Source: Pseudomonas fuscovaginae SE-1 (GTDB lineage: Bacteria; Pseudomonadota; Gammaproteobacteria; Pseudomonadales; Pseudomonadaceae). Taken from it: a stretch of DNA of 47,280 bases. The stretch spans positions 1 to 47,280 of the forward strand of contig NZ_AQOH01000294.1 in assembly GCF_000364705.1 (NCBI RefSeq). Reading direction: 5' to 3'. The position numbers were made by a program, and so were the translations under genes. Under the pieces are notes generated by a model. It was not told the DNA's origin. It was given only the letters and a program-made list of their open reading frames with translations, and did not search any database. Below, one piece after another: positions 15,824 to 23,522 of the stretch; the stretch's first letter is position 1, and each line of letters opens with the position of its first letter.

Positions 15824-17222
15824 TCACCGCAACGCCAGGCTCGAACAGGACTACGTCGGGGAAGTCAGCATCCCCGGCGACAAGCTCTATGGCGTGAACT
15901 CGGTGCGTGGCCTGCAGAACCTGACGGTATCGCCCCTGACGGTGGCCCACTACCCGGCCTTCCGTGACGCCTTCGCCCAGTGCAAATGGGCCGCGGCCCT
16001 GGCGAACCGCGACAGCGGCGTGCTCGACGCCACGCAGTGCGACGCCATCGTGCAGGCCTGCCAGTCGCTCATCGCCGGCGAGTGCGACGACTCGCTGATC
16101 GTCGACCTGCTGGAGGGCTCGGGGGGCACCTCGACGAACATGAACTTCAACGAGGTGATTGCCAACCGCGCCCAGCAGGTACTGGGGCACCCGACCGGCC
16201 GCTATGACATCGTGCACCCGAACGATCACGTCAACATCTCGCAGTCGACCAACGACGTGTATCCGGCCGCGTTGAAGATCGCTACTTACGCCATGTTCAC
16301 CCCGCTGATCGACGAGGTGCAATTGCTCGCCGTGGCGTTCGAGAAAAAGGCCGGGCAGTTCGCCGACATCCTGCACCTGGGCCGCACCTGCCTGCAGGAC
16401 GCCCAGCCCATGCGCCTGGGCCAGTTGTTCTCCGGCTATGCCTCGCTGACCCAGCGCCTGGCGGTCGAGCTGGCGGCCGTGCGCGACAAGCTGCGCACCC
16501 TGCCCCTGGGCGGCACCGCGATAGGCACTGGCTTCGGTGCACCGGGGGCCTACCGCAAGGCGGTCTACCGGCACCTGTCGGCCATCACCGACGTCGAGTA
16601 CCTGGCGCCGTCGAACCCGTTCGATGCCATGCAGAACATGGACGTGTTCTCGCGTGTGTCCGGCGAGCTGCGCACCTGCTCCGCGTCACTGGCCAAGATC
16701 GCTTCGGACCTGACCAAGCTGTCCTCCGGCCCGGTCGGCGGAATCGGCGAACTCAAGCTGCCCGAGGCGCAGGCCGGTTCCTCGATCATGCCGGGCAAGG
16801 TCAACCCGGTACTGCCGATGGCGATGATCCAGTTGAGCTTCGCGGTGATCGGCAACGACGTCGCCGTGGCCCAGGCCGTGCAATACGGCGAGCTGGAGAT
16901 CAACCACTTCGAGCCGGTGGTTGCCTCACGGGTATTCGACAGCATCACCCTGCTGACCCAGGGTATCCGCGGCTTCCGTGAGAAGTGCATCGCCGGGATC
17001 ACTGCGGACGCGGACCGCAACCTGCGGCACCTGACCGACTCGATGGCCGTGGCCACTGCCCTGGTTCCCCAGCTGGGCTACGCCAAGGTCAGCAAGCTGG
17101 CGCGGCAGTCCGTGGCCGAAGGTCGCTCGCTGCTGGCAATCATGGAAGAGTCCGGGGTCATGACCCGGGAACAGGCCCTGGCGGCCATCGAAAAAGCTTC
17201 TCACCCGGTGTTCGAGGGTTGA
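15810..17222 (+). CDS. aspA: Aspartase/fumarase superfamily lyase, probable aspartate ammonia-lyase
   Basis: A 470-residue member of the fumarase/aspartase superfamily. It has GTSTNMNFNEVIANR (about 107-120), SQSTNDVYP (144-152), and the signature GSSIMPGKVNP (323-333) with catalytic Ser324 and Lys330. The N-terminus (QDYVGEVSIPGDKLYGVNSVRGLQN) resembles aspartases more than class II fumarases. At the position that is Gln in aspartase and His in fumarase (GRTxLQDA) this protein has Cys194, so exact substrate specificity is not certain. The GTG at 15810 is chosen because GAGGG lies 8 bases ahead; this makes a 14 bp overlap with the LysR gene. An asparaginase gene follows, which fits deamination of aspartate to fumarate and ammonia. 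Confidence 0.82.
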   Translation: MSTFDHRNARLEQDYVGEVSIPGDKLYGVNSVRGLQNLTVSPLTVAHYPAFRDAFAQCKWAAALANRDSGVLDATQCDAIVQACQSLIAGECDDSLIVDLLEGSGGTSTNMNFNEVIANRAQQVLGHPTGRYDIVHPNDHVNISQSTNDVYPAALKIATYAMFTPLIDEVQLLAVAFEKKAGQFADILHLGRTCLQDAQPMRLGQLFSGYASLTQRLAVELAAVRDKLRTLPLGGTAIGTGFGAPGAYRKAVYRHLSAITDVEYLAPSNPFDAMQNMDVFSRVSGELRTCSASLAKIASDLTKLSSGPVGGIGELKLPEAQAGSSIMPGKVNPVLPMAMIQLSFAVIGNDVAVAQAVQYGELEINHFEPVVASRVFDSITLLTQGIRGFREKCIAGITADADRNLRHLTDSMAVATALVPQLGYAKVSKLARQSVAEGRSLLAIMEESGVMTREQALAAIEKASHPVFEG

Positions 17223-17228
17223 GAAAAC

Positions 17229-17258
17229 CGGTGAGGTGGTCGCCCGATCACCTCACCG
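17229..17258 (+). terminator. Strong stem-loop after the lyase gene
   Basis: A perfect 10 bp stem, CGGTGAGGTG pairing with CACCTCACCG across a 10-base loop, starts 7 bases after the lyase stop. There is no run of T after it, so it may be a weak terminator or an mRNA-stabilising hairpin between the lyase and asparaginase genes. Confidence 0.5.
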
Positions 17259-17310
17259 CCTGGGTGGATGTCTTCACCCGTAACGTTTGAACCCTGACAA
17301 CAAACCTCCA

Positions 17311-17329
17311 GAGTTCGTTCTGCGAACTC
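17311..17329 (+). promoter_or_regulatory. Inverted repeat upstream of asparaginase gene
   Basis: GAGTTCG, five bases, then CGAACTC form a perfect 7 bp inverted repeat 40 bases ahead of the asparaginase ATG. It could be an operator or a leader hairpin; together with the upstream stem-loop it suggests the asparaginase gene is separately regulated. Confidence 0.35.
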
Positions 17330-17368
17330 AGCCTACCTCTGCCCTGAAAACTTGAATGCAGGTGGATA

Positions 17369-18430
17369 ATGAACATTCTAAAAGTAGGTTTTACCGTGTT
17401 GCTCGCTTCGGTCATGACGGTCAGTCAGGCCATGGCCCAGAGCTCGGTTTCCGCCAAACCCACCGTCACCGTTCTGGCAACGGGTGGCACGATTGCCGGC
17501 ACTGCGGCGCAGCAGAGCCAGACCACCGGCTACAAGCCCGGCGTGCTGACGGCCCAGGCGCTGATCGCCTCGGTCCCTTCGCTCGGTGAAGTGGCCAACG
17601 TCACCGCCGAGCAGGTGGCCAACGTTGGCAGTGACAACATGGACAACCCGACCCTGCTCAAGCTGGCCAAGCGGATCAACACACTGCTGCAGCGCGATGA
17701 CGTGTCCGGCGTGGTGGTGACCCATGGCACCGACACCCTGGAAGAAACCGCCTACTTCCTCAACCTGGTGGTCAAGAGCGACAAGCCGGTGGTCGTCACC
17801 GGCTCGATGCGCCCTGCCACGGCCATCGGTGCCGACGGACCGAGCAACATCCTGCAGGCGGTGGCCGTCGCCGCCTCGCCCGAGGCCAAGGGCCGTGGCG
17901 TCATGGTGGTGCTCAACGACCGGATCGGTTCGGCCCGCTTCACCACCAAGACCGACGCCAATGCCCTGGACACCTTCAAGTCGCCGGAAGCCGGAGACCT
18001 CGGTCGCCTGGTCAACCAGGTGCCGCTGTTCGAAACCCAGATCACCAAGCGGCACACCGTGCAGACGCCGTTCGATATTTCCGGGCTCGATGCACTGCCC
18101 AAGGTCGACATTCTCTACGGCTACCAGAACGACAGCGGCTACCTGTACGACGCCGCCGTGCAGAACCACGCCCAAGGAATCGTGGTGGCTGGCGTCGGTG
18201 CCGGCAGCGAATCGAACTTCGTCCTGCCGGCCATCCGCAATGCCATCCAGAAAGGCGTGGTCGTGGTGCGCTCCACTCGTACCGGTAGCGGCTACATCCC
18301 GCAGGACGATGCCTACGTGGGCCTGCTGGGCGATACCCTGAACCCACAGAAAGCGCGGATCCTGCTGATGCTGGCCCTGACCGTGACCCATGATCCGGCG
18401 AAGATCCAGGACATGTTGCACACCTTCTGA
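17369..18430 (+). CDS. ansB: Periplasmic glutaminase-asparaginase (type II)
   Basis: A 353-residue type II asparaginase with a Sec signal peptide (cleavage probably after AMA at residue 23). The nucleophile is T41 in ATGGTIAG, with Y55 in GYKPG, S88 in VGSDN, T121/D122 in THGTDT and K194 in TKTD, giving both catalytic triads. The C-terminus TLNPQKARILLMLALT is conserved in the family. It hydrolyses asparagine and probably glutamine to the acids plus ammonia in the periplasm. AGGTGG stands just before the ATG. Placed after an aspartase-like gene and near an MFS transporter, it supplies aspartate for uptake and deamination. It is separated from the lyase by 146 bp with two hairpins, so it may have its own promoter. 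Confidence 0.93.
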   Translation: MNILKVGFTVLLASVMTVSQAMAQSSVSAKPTVTVLATGGTIAGTAAQQSQTTGYKPGVLTAQALIASVPSLGEVANVTAEQVANVGSDNMDNPTLLKLAKRINTLLQRDDVSGVVVTHGTDTLEETAYFLNLVVKSDKPVVVTGSMRPATAIGADGPSNILQAVAVAASPEAKGRGVMVVLNDRIGSARFTTKTDANALDTFKSPEAGDLGRLVNQVPLFETQITKRHTVQTPFDISGLDALPKVDILYGYQNDSGYLYDAAVQNHAQGIVVAGVGAGSESNFVLPAIRNAIQKGVVVVRSTRTGSGYIPQDDAYVGLLGDTLNPQKARILLMLALTVTHDPAKIQDMLHTF

Positions 18431-18539
18431 CAGCCCTCGGGCACTGGGTCGCAGTCGATGTCTGTCATTTACGGCCTTCCAAAATTGAGGCGGTTCCCTA
18501 CTCGCTATCGGCATGGGAGAACATGGGAGAATATTGTGT

Positions 18540-18645
18540 GCGTCCAGGGTGGTGACTAGAGTCCAAGGGGCGCTGCACATTCAGCGGTCGGGCTTGGTAA
18601 CCCGGAGAGTGAATAGGCGCACAGCGCCGCGAGAGCGGCTTTTTT
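18540..18645 (+). ncRNA. Structured small RNA with intrinsic terminator, C4-antisense-RNA-like
   Basis: Between two convergent genes lies a compact folded unit. GGCGCTG (18569-18575) can pair with CAGCGCC (18622-18628), ATTCA (18579-18583) with TGAAT (18610-18614), and TCGGG (18588-18592) with CCCGG[A] (18601-18605) as nested stems. The 3' end is a textbook terminator, GCCGC-gaga-GCGGC followed by six T (18626-18645). The outer stem and the terminator share bases 18626-18628, so they exclude each other like an attenuator. I recall very similar units repeated in Pseudomonas genomes and annotated as C4 antisense RNA of phage P1/P4 type; that identification is from memory. The 5' end is approximate and no convincing promoter was found. 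Confidence 0.6.
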
Positions 18646-18657
18646 GTGTTCGCTGTA

Positions 18658-18879
18658 ATGGCGGGCTGTGCGCGGAAGGCTTCGGCCTGCCGGTTTCTAT
18701 TCGCCGGTTTACCAACCTGCGTACAGTTCGCCCCCCCTTCGCTTGGTAATGAAACGTGGCGGGCTCCTGACCCGCAGCCGCCGGCTTCAGTCAACCCACC
18801 AGCAGCCCCTGCCGTACCAGATAAACCAGCATGCCGATCAGCCCACAACCGAACAACACCTGAATCACCCCGCGCCTGA
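18658..18879 (+). CDS. Small ORF after the C4-like RNA, possible phage Ash-family remnant
   Basis: A 73-residue frame starting MAGCARKASACRF begins 13 bases after the terminator of the C4-like RNA. In phage P4-type immunity regions the C4 RNA is followed by the ash gene, and Pseudomonas chromosomes carry many small C4-plus-Ash-like cassettes whose proteins share an AGCxRKA stretch; this is recollection. Its second half overlaps the 3' end of the chromate transporter gene on the other strand and looks Pro/Ala-rich without fold, so the frame is either decayed or only its first 35 or so residues are meaningful. No convincing ribosome site. A coding role is doubtful. Confidence 0.35.
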   Translation: MAGCARKASACRFLFAGLPTCVQFAPPSLGNETWRAPDPQPPASVNPPAAPAVPDKPACRSAHNRTTPESPRA

Positions 18880-20170
18880 AGCCGAACAAGGCGACGGCCG
18901 CCGCCGCGCAGATAATCAGCGACGGCCAGTCGGCCCGACTCTCGATGCCGCTCGGCCAGAACACGTGGTAGGCGAAGAACAGCGCCAGGTTGACGATCAC
19001 CCCGACCACCGCTGCGGTGATCGCGGTCAGCGGCGCGGTGAATTTCAGCTCGTCATGGGTGGACTCCACCAGCGGTCCACCGGCCAGGATGAACAGGAAG
19101 GACGGCAGGAAGGTGAACCAGGTCACCAGGCTGGCGGCGACCGCACCGGCGAGAAACGGCTGTTCGGCGCCGAACATCGGCTGTACGTAGCCGCCGACGA
19201 AACCGACGAACGCCACCACCATGATCAGCGGTCCCGGCGTGGTCTCGCCCAGGGCCAGGCCGTCGATCATCTGCGTCGGTGACAGCCAGCCATAGTGACC
19301 GACCGCGCCCTGATAGACATAGGGCAGCACCGCGTAGGCACCGCCGAAGGTCAGCAACGCCGCCTTGGTGAAGAACCAGCCCATTTGCGTCAGCGTACCC
19401 TGCCAGCCGAATGCGGCGCTCAGCAGGCCCATGGGCAGCGCCCAGAGCGCCGCACCGATCAGCAGCAGGCGCAGCAGATGCACCCAGCGAAAACGCGCAT
19501 GTTCGGGGGTGGGCGTGTCGTCGTCGATCAACGCGGGCCCGTGACTGGCCTTCGCCGCGGCATGACCACCGCCGATGACGAACTGCTCCGGCAGGAAGCG
19601 GCCACCCAGGTACCCCAGCAACGCCGCCACCAGGACAATGGCCGGGAACGGCGCATCGAGGGCGAAGATCGCGACGAAGGCCGCTGCGGCGATGGCCCAT
19701 AACCAGGCGTTCTTCAGCACTCTCGAACCGATACGGTGGGCGGCCTGCAACACGATGGCGGTCACGGCGGGCTTGATCCCGTAGAAGACGCCCGCGACGA
19801 CGGGTACCTCACCGAACGCCACGTAGATCCAGGCCAGGGCGATCAGGATGAACAACGACGGCAGCACGAACAGTGCCCCGGCGATCACTCCGCCCCAGCT
19901 GCGATGCATCAGCCAGCCGATGTAGGTGGCGAGCTGTTGCGCCTCCGGGCCCGGCAGCAACATGCAGTAGTTGAGGGCATGCAGGAAGCGCCGCTCGCTG
20001 ATCCAGCGGCGGCGCTCGACCAGTTCCTGGTGCAGGATCGCGATCTGCCCGGCGGGGCCGCCGAAGCTGATGAAGCCGAGCTTCAACCAGAACAGAAAGG
20101 CTTCCAGCAGGCTCACGGACGGCCTGGCTGCGGGCGACGGTTCAACAGCGCGTGCAGTGGAGTCGGTCAT
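18791..20170 (-). CDS. chrA: Chromate efflux transporter ChrA
   Basis: A 459-residue membrane protein made of two homologous halves, each with about six hydrophobic segments. Each half opens with the ChrA signature: FWLKLGFISFGGPAGQIA near the N-terminus and FFTKAALLTFGGAYAVLPYV near residue 270. PGPEAQQLATYIGW and TPGPLIMVVAFVGF are the matching second motifs. This long-chain CHR family exports chromate from the cytoplasm using the proton gradient, and some members have been proposed to move sulfate. No chrB or chrF regulator is adjacent. It is transcribed toward the C4-like RNA cassette; upstream, a GNAT gene on the same strand begins beyond a 52 bp gap, so it may be read from that promoter. 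Confidence 0.93.
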   Translation of the reverse strand: MTDSTARAVEPSPAARPSVSLLEAFLFWLKLGFISFGGPAGQIAILHQELVERRRWISERRFLHALNYCMLLPGPEAQQLATYIGWLMHRSWGGVIAGALFVLPSLFILIALAWIYVAFGEVPVVAGVFYGIKPAVTAIVLQAAHRIGSRVLKNAWLWAIAAAAFVAIFALDAPFPAIVLVAALLGYLGGRFLPEQFVIGGGHAAAKASHGPALIDDDTPTPEHARFRWVHLLRLLLIGAALWALPMGLLSAAFGWQGTLTQMGWFFTKAALLTFGGAYAVLPYVYQGAVGHYGWLSPTQMIDGLALGETTPGPLIMVVAFVGFVGGYVQPMFGAEQPFLAGAVAASLVTWFTFLPSFLFILAGGPLVESTHDELKFTAPLTAITAAVVGVIVNLALFFAYHVFWPSGIESRADWPSLIICAAAAVALFGFRRGVIQVLFGCGLIGMLVYLVRQGLLVG

Positions 20171-20222
20171 GGCTTTTCTCGAACGATGCCGTATGTCTCA
20201 AGAGCCCTCGGACACTCGTGGC

Positions 20223-20720
20223 TCAGGGTCGGAGCGACAGGATCATCTCATGCCAGGCCATCCCGCCGTGGTCCGAGGGCGAAGGCCGCACGTACCGATA
20301 ACCCATCTTGCGGTACAACTCGACGTGCCGCTCCTTGCACATCAGGTGGATGGTCTGCTTGTTCAGCGCCTGCATGCGCGCGATGAACTCGCTCATCAGT
20401 AGCCTGGCGTAGCCCTTGCGCTGATGGGCAGGATCCACCACCACCGACATGATCACCACGTTGGGCGCCACGGGATCATGGCCGACCAGTTCCTTGAACG
20501 CCTCGTCGGACATCACCACTTCATGGGCGCAACCGCTGTTGATGAAACCGACGATGCCGCCATCGGTCTCGAGAATCAGGAAGCCTTGCGGATACTGCTC
20601 GATCCGGGTGCGGATCTTTTCCAGCGTGGCGGCTTCGTCGCCCTCGTACGCGCCGATTTCGATTTCGTAGCAGCGTTCGGCGTCCTGGGCGACAGGTTGG
20701 CGAAAATGCGGGGTGCTCAT
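20223..20720 (-). CDS. GNAT-family N-acetyltransferase
   Basis: A 165-residue GNAT acetyltransferase. The acetyl-CoA-binding core is visible as VVIMSVVVDPAHQRKGYARLLMSEFIARM (motif A, with the Q-x-x-G-x-A pyrophosphate loop), followed by IHLMCKERHVELYRKMGYRYV (motif B). The N-terminal part carries the usual amphipathic helices. The ATG at 20720 is chosen because the conserved N-terminus begins here; the frame extends upstream through a divergent-looking leader without a ribosome site. The acceptor substrate cannot be deduced. It lies upstream of chrA on the same strand and downstream of the GntR gene, with 110 bp separating it from the latter. Confidence 0.85.
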   Translation of the reverse strand: MSTPHFRQPVAQDAERCYEIEIGAYEGDEAATLEKIRTRIEQYPQGFLILETDGGIVGFINSGCAHEVVMSDEAFKELVGHDPVAPNVVIMSVVVDPAHQRKGYARLLMSEFIARMQALNKQTIHLMCKERHVELYRKMGYRYVRPSPSDHGGMAWHEMILSLRP

Positions 20721-20830
20721 GAAAGTGATCCAGACAGTTAACCAGTAATCGCGCCATGGTATCAGCATCGCCGCCAGTCTGGCCTCGTACCTTGTCGCAC
20801 CTGGGGTGGACATGGGAGCCCACCGTCCCG

Positions 20831-21553
20831 TCACCGGCTCTTGAACACCCCACTGAGCACGAACGCATAACGCTCTGGCCGGATGAAGAAGGTCGTGCGA
20901 TCGCAGCAACGGTCATCGTCGAACCAGGAGGTACGCTCCATCACCAGCAAGGCCGTGCCGCGCTTGACGCCCAGGTGCGAGGCCAGGTTCTTGTCCGCCT
21001 CGCGGGCACGAATGGCCATATCGGCGCGAGTCACCGCCTGCCCGGTGGCGCGTTCGAGCACCGAGTACAACGGTACCTGCGCCATCTCCTGCCAATCGAC
21101 CTCGCGCAACTGGTCCGTGAGATAGCTGCAGGCATAGGCGATAGGCTCCTGGTCGACCCAATGCAGGCGCTCGACCTTCACGCATTGACCCTCGAACAGG
21201 CTGTGCAGCTCATCAGGCGCCGGGATGCGCTCATGCCCGAGCATGCTCATCGTCGGCTGCAGTCCTTGCAGCAACAGTGACTCATGGAAACTGCGCAACG
21301 CATCCAGGTTGTGCCGCACCTGCTGCGCCGCAACGAAGGTGCCCTTGCCCTGCTTGCGTTCGACCACGCCGTCTTCTTCCAGCTTGCCCAGAGCCAGGCG
21401 GATGGTCACCCGGCTCACGGCAAAGCGCGCCATCAGCTCGGCTTCGGAGGGGAGTTTGCCGTCGGCGCCGAAATGCCCTTGCTGAATCTCATGCAGCAAC
21501 TGCCGGACGATCTGTTCGTAGAGGGAGGTGGAGCTTGCTCGCTGGAGAGTCAC
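20831..21553 (-). CDS. GntR-family regulator with UTRA domain (HutC subfamily)
   Basis: A 240-residue regulator with an N-terminal winged HTH (LYEQIVRQLLHEIQQGHF, LPSEAELMARFAVSRVTIRLALGKLEEDGVV spread over residues 10-60) followed by GKGTFVA and a UTRA ligand-binding domain (about 75-235: VKVERLHWVDQEPIAY, LYSVLERATGQ, ALLVMERTSWFDDDR). HutC-type proteins bind a small metabolite and usually repress nearby catabolic genes. It starts with GTG at 21553. It is divergent from an ABC importer and PHP hydrolase operon, and AT-rich palindromes lie between them, so it almost certainly regulates that operon in response to its substrate. Confidence 0.9.
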   Translation of the reverse strand: MTLQRASSTSLYEQIVRQLLHEIQQGHFGADGKLPSEAELMARFAVSRVTIRLALGKLEEDGVVERKQGKGTFVAAQQVRHNLDALRSFHESLLLQGLQPTMSMLGHERIPAPDELHSLFEGQCVKVERLHWVDQEPIAYACSYLTDQLREVDWQEMAQVPLYSVLERATGQAVTRADMAIRAREADKNLASHLGVKRGTALLVMERTSWFDDDRCCDRTTFFIRPERYAFVLSGVFKSR

Positions 21554-21626
21554 GTGATTACCGATCCGTTGGAGTGAATGAAACGCGGTGATGGCGCTTC
21601 GCTTCTAAGGTTATGACCATTTCGTC

Positions 21627-21655
21627 TTGGGACAACTTGTATTAATACGTATTAT
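21627..21655 (+). promoter_or_regulatory. Promoter with embedded palindromic operator for the ABC importer operon
   Basis: TTGGGA (21627-21632) and TATTAT (21650-21655) are separated by exactly 17 bases and form a plausible sigma-70 promoter. Two overlapping perfect palindromes sit on it: GTATTAATAC (21639-21648) and AATACGTATT (21644-21653). Their position over the spacer and -10 suits repression by the divergent GntR protein. Transcription would begin near 21662, which argues against translation from the TTG at 21664. Confidence 0.6.
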
Positions 21656-21696
21656 TACAGACATTGACTATTCTAGATGACTCGGTGCCGCTTGCC

Positions 21697-22512
21697 ATGT
21701 CCCATGCCGAACTTTACCTGCCCCCCGATGCGCTGAGCGTCCGCGATGTCGAATTCGCCTACCCGAACGGTCATGCCGTGTTCAAGGGCCTGAACCTGCG
21801 CGCCCGGCCCGGCGAGTTCGTCGCCATCCTCGGGCCCTCCGGCTGCGGCAAGACCACCCTGCTGAACCTGCTGTCGGGTTTCCAGAAACCGAAGGCCGGC
21901 CAGGTGCTGGTCAACGGCCTGCCAACCGAGCCGGAACTGCCCAGGCTTGGCTATGTGTTCCAGAGCCCGCAGCTGTTTCCCTGGCTCAGCGCCCTGGAGA
22001 ACGTACGCTTCGGGCTCAAGCTGGCCGGCCGCGGCAACACCGGGGCGCAGCGTCAACAGGCACTGAAATACCTGCGCCTGGTCGGACTGGAGCACGCCGC
22101 GCAGCAGTTGCCGCGCCAGCTCTCCGGCGGTATGCAGCAACGCGTCTCGCTGGCCCGCGCTCTGGTGCTGGAACCCGAAGTGCTGCTGATGGACGAGCCG
22201 TTCGCCGCCCTCGACGCGATCAGCCGCGCCGCCATGAACGAGGAGACCCTGCGCCTGTGGGCCGCCCTTGGCCAGAGCGTGCTGTTCATCACCCACGACA
22301 TCGACGAGGCGGTGTTTCTCGCTGATCGCGTAGTCGTCATGAACATCGCGCCGGGCGGCATTCACAGCGAGTTGGCCATCAACCTGCCGCGCCCGCGCAG
22401 CAACCTCGAAACTCGTCGGTTGCCCGAGTTCCTCGACTACCGCAATGAGCTGATGACGCGCATCAGTGAGGTCATGGCCGCCTCCCCTCTGCGCATCGAC
22501 TCCACCCACTGA
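21697..22512 (+). CDS. ABC transporter ATPase, nitrate/sulfonate/taurine type (SsuB/TauB-like)
   Basis: A 271-residue ABC ATPase with Walker A GPSGCGKT (residues 46-53), Q-loop VFQSPQLFPW, signature LSGGMQQR (from residue 142), Walker B LLMDEPFAALD and the switch THD. Sequence style and partners fit the NrtD/SsuB/TauB subfamily energising import of sulfonates, nitrate, cyanate, thiamine precursors or similar compounds. ATG 21697 is preferred over the TTG at 21664 because the inferred transcription start lies only about two bases ahead of that TTG; the ATG has no strong ribosome site. It is the first gene of a four-gene operon, with the binding protein 13 bp downstream. Confidence 0.9.
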   Translation: MSHAELYLPPDALSVRDVEFAYPNGHAVFKGLNLRARPGEFVAILGPSGCGKTTLLNLLSGFQKPKAGQVLVNGLPTEPELPRLGYVFQSPQLFPWLSALENVRFGLKLAGRGNTGAQRQQALKYLRLVGLEHAAQQLPRQLSGGMQQRVSLARALVLEPEVLLMDEPFAALDAISRAAMNEETLRLWAALGQSVLFITHDIDEAVFLADRVVVMNIAPGGIHSELAINLPRPRSNLETRRLPEFLDYRNELMTRISEVMAASPLRIDSTH

Positions 22513-22525
22513 AAACGAGCCCGAC

Positions 22526-23515
22526 ATGATCAAGAAACTGCTTCTGCCGGTCGCCCTGGCGGCGACCTCCTGGCTGGCCTCGGCCCAGGCCGCCGAACCG
22601 CTGCGTATCGGCTACGTCTTCGCCATGGCCAACGCCCCCGTGCTGATCGCCGACAAGCTGGGCTACTACCGCGACGAAGGCCTGGACGTCGACATCAAGG
22701 CACTGGGCGATGGTCCGGTGATCCAGCAGGCCCTGGCAGCCCACGAGCTGGATATCGCCTACGTCGGCGCGCCACCGGTTTACCAGTGGTACGCCCGTGG
22801 CCTCAAGAGCGTGATTCTGGCCAAGGTCAATTACGGCCAGGCCGCCGTCCTGGCCGGCAGTCACAGCCAGATCCACGACCTGGCCGGGCTCAAGGGCCAC
22901 AAGCTGGCCGGCGTGAAGAAAGGCAGCGGAATGGACGTGCTGCTGCGCGGCTACGTACTCGGCGAGCGTGCCGGGCTGAGCCCGGACAGCGACCTGGACA
23001 TCGTCGACATGCCGCCGGGCAACATGAACGCCGCGCTCGAGCGCCACATCGTCGACGCCGCGTTCTCCTGGGAGCCCTTCGTCAGCCAGGCACTGCTGCG
23101 CGGTTCGGCGCGCCTGCTGCTGGACGTGAACCAGGCTCTGCCGCAGTACCCGTGGTATGTGGTCATCGGCCTGCCGGAAACCCTGCGTGAGCGTCCCGAC
23201 GACGTGGTGAAACTGCTGCGCGCCCACCGCCGGGCCATCGCCTACCTGAACGAACACCCGAGCGAGTCCAACGCGATCATCGCCGAGGCATTTCGCCTGG
23301 AGTCGGTGCGGCGTCCCGACGGCAGCCAGGCCGATGGCCAGGCCATCGTCGCCGAAGCCCGCAAGCGCCTGGGCTGGTCGGCCGAGCTGACCGACGCCGA
23401 TCAGAAATTCATCGAGCGACTGATGGCCTACTCCAACACGCTCAAGTTCATGAATACCACAGTGCCGCTGAAGGACCTGGTGGACACCTCCTACCTGCAG
23501 AAAGCCTCGCGTTGA
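22526..23515 (+). CDS. ABC transporter periplasmic substrate-binding protein (SsuA/NMT1 type)
   Basis: A 329-residue protein with a Sec signal peptide (MIKKLLLPVALAATSWLASAQA, cleavage near residue 22) and a type II periplasmic binding fold of the SsuA/THI5/NMT1 class: LRIGYVFAMANAPVLIADKLGYYRDEGLDVDIKALG broken into the first strand-helix units, ALAAHELDIAYVGAPP, and LAGVKKGSGMDVLLRGYVL. It captures the substrate for the neighbouring permease and ATPase. The binding pocket residues do not let me name the ligand. The ATG at 22526 starts 13 bp after the ATPase stop. The long C-terminal part with VRRPDGSQADGQAIVAEARKRLGW is slightly longer than in SsuA. Confidence 0.9.
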   Translation: MIKKLLLPVALAATSWLASAQAAEPLRIGYVFAMANAPVLIADKLGYYRDEGLDVDIKALGDGPVIQQALAAHELDIAYVGAPPVYQWYARGLKSVILAKVNYGQAAVLAGSHSQIHDLAGLKGHKLAGVKKGSGMDVLLRGYVLGERAGLSPDSDLDIVDMPPGNMNAALERHIVDAAFSWEPFVSQALLRGSARLLLDVNQALPQYPWYVVIGLPETLRERPDDVVKLLRAHRRAIAYLNEHPSESNAIIAEAFRLESVRRPDGSQADGQAIVAEARKRLGWSAELTDADQKFIERLMAYSNTLKFMNTTVPLKDLVDTSYLQKASR

Positions 23516-23522
23516 GTTGCCG

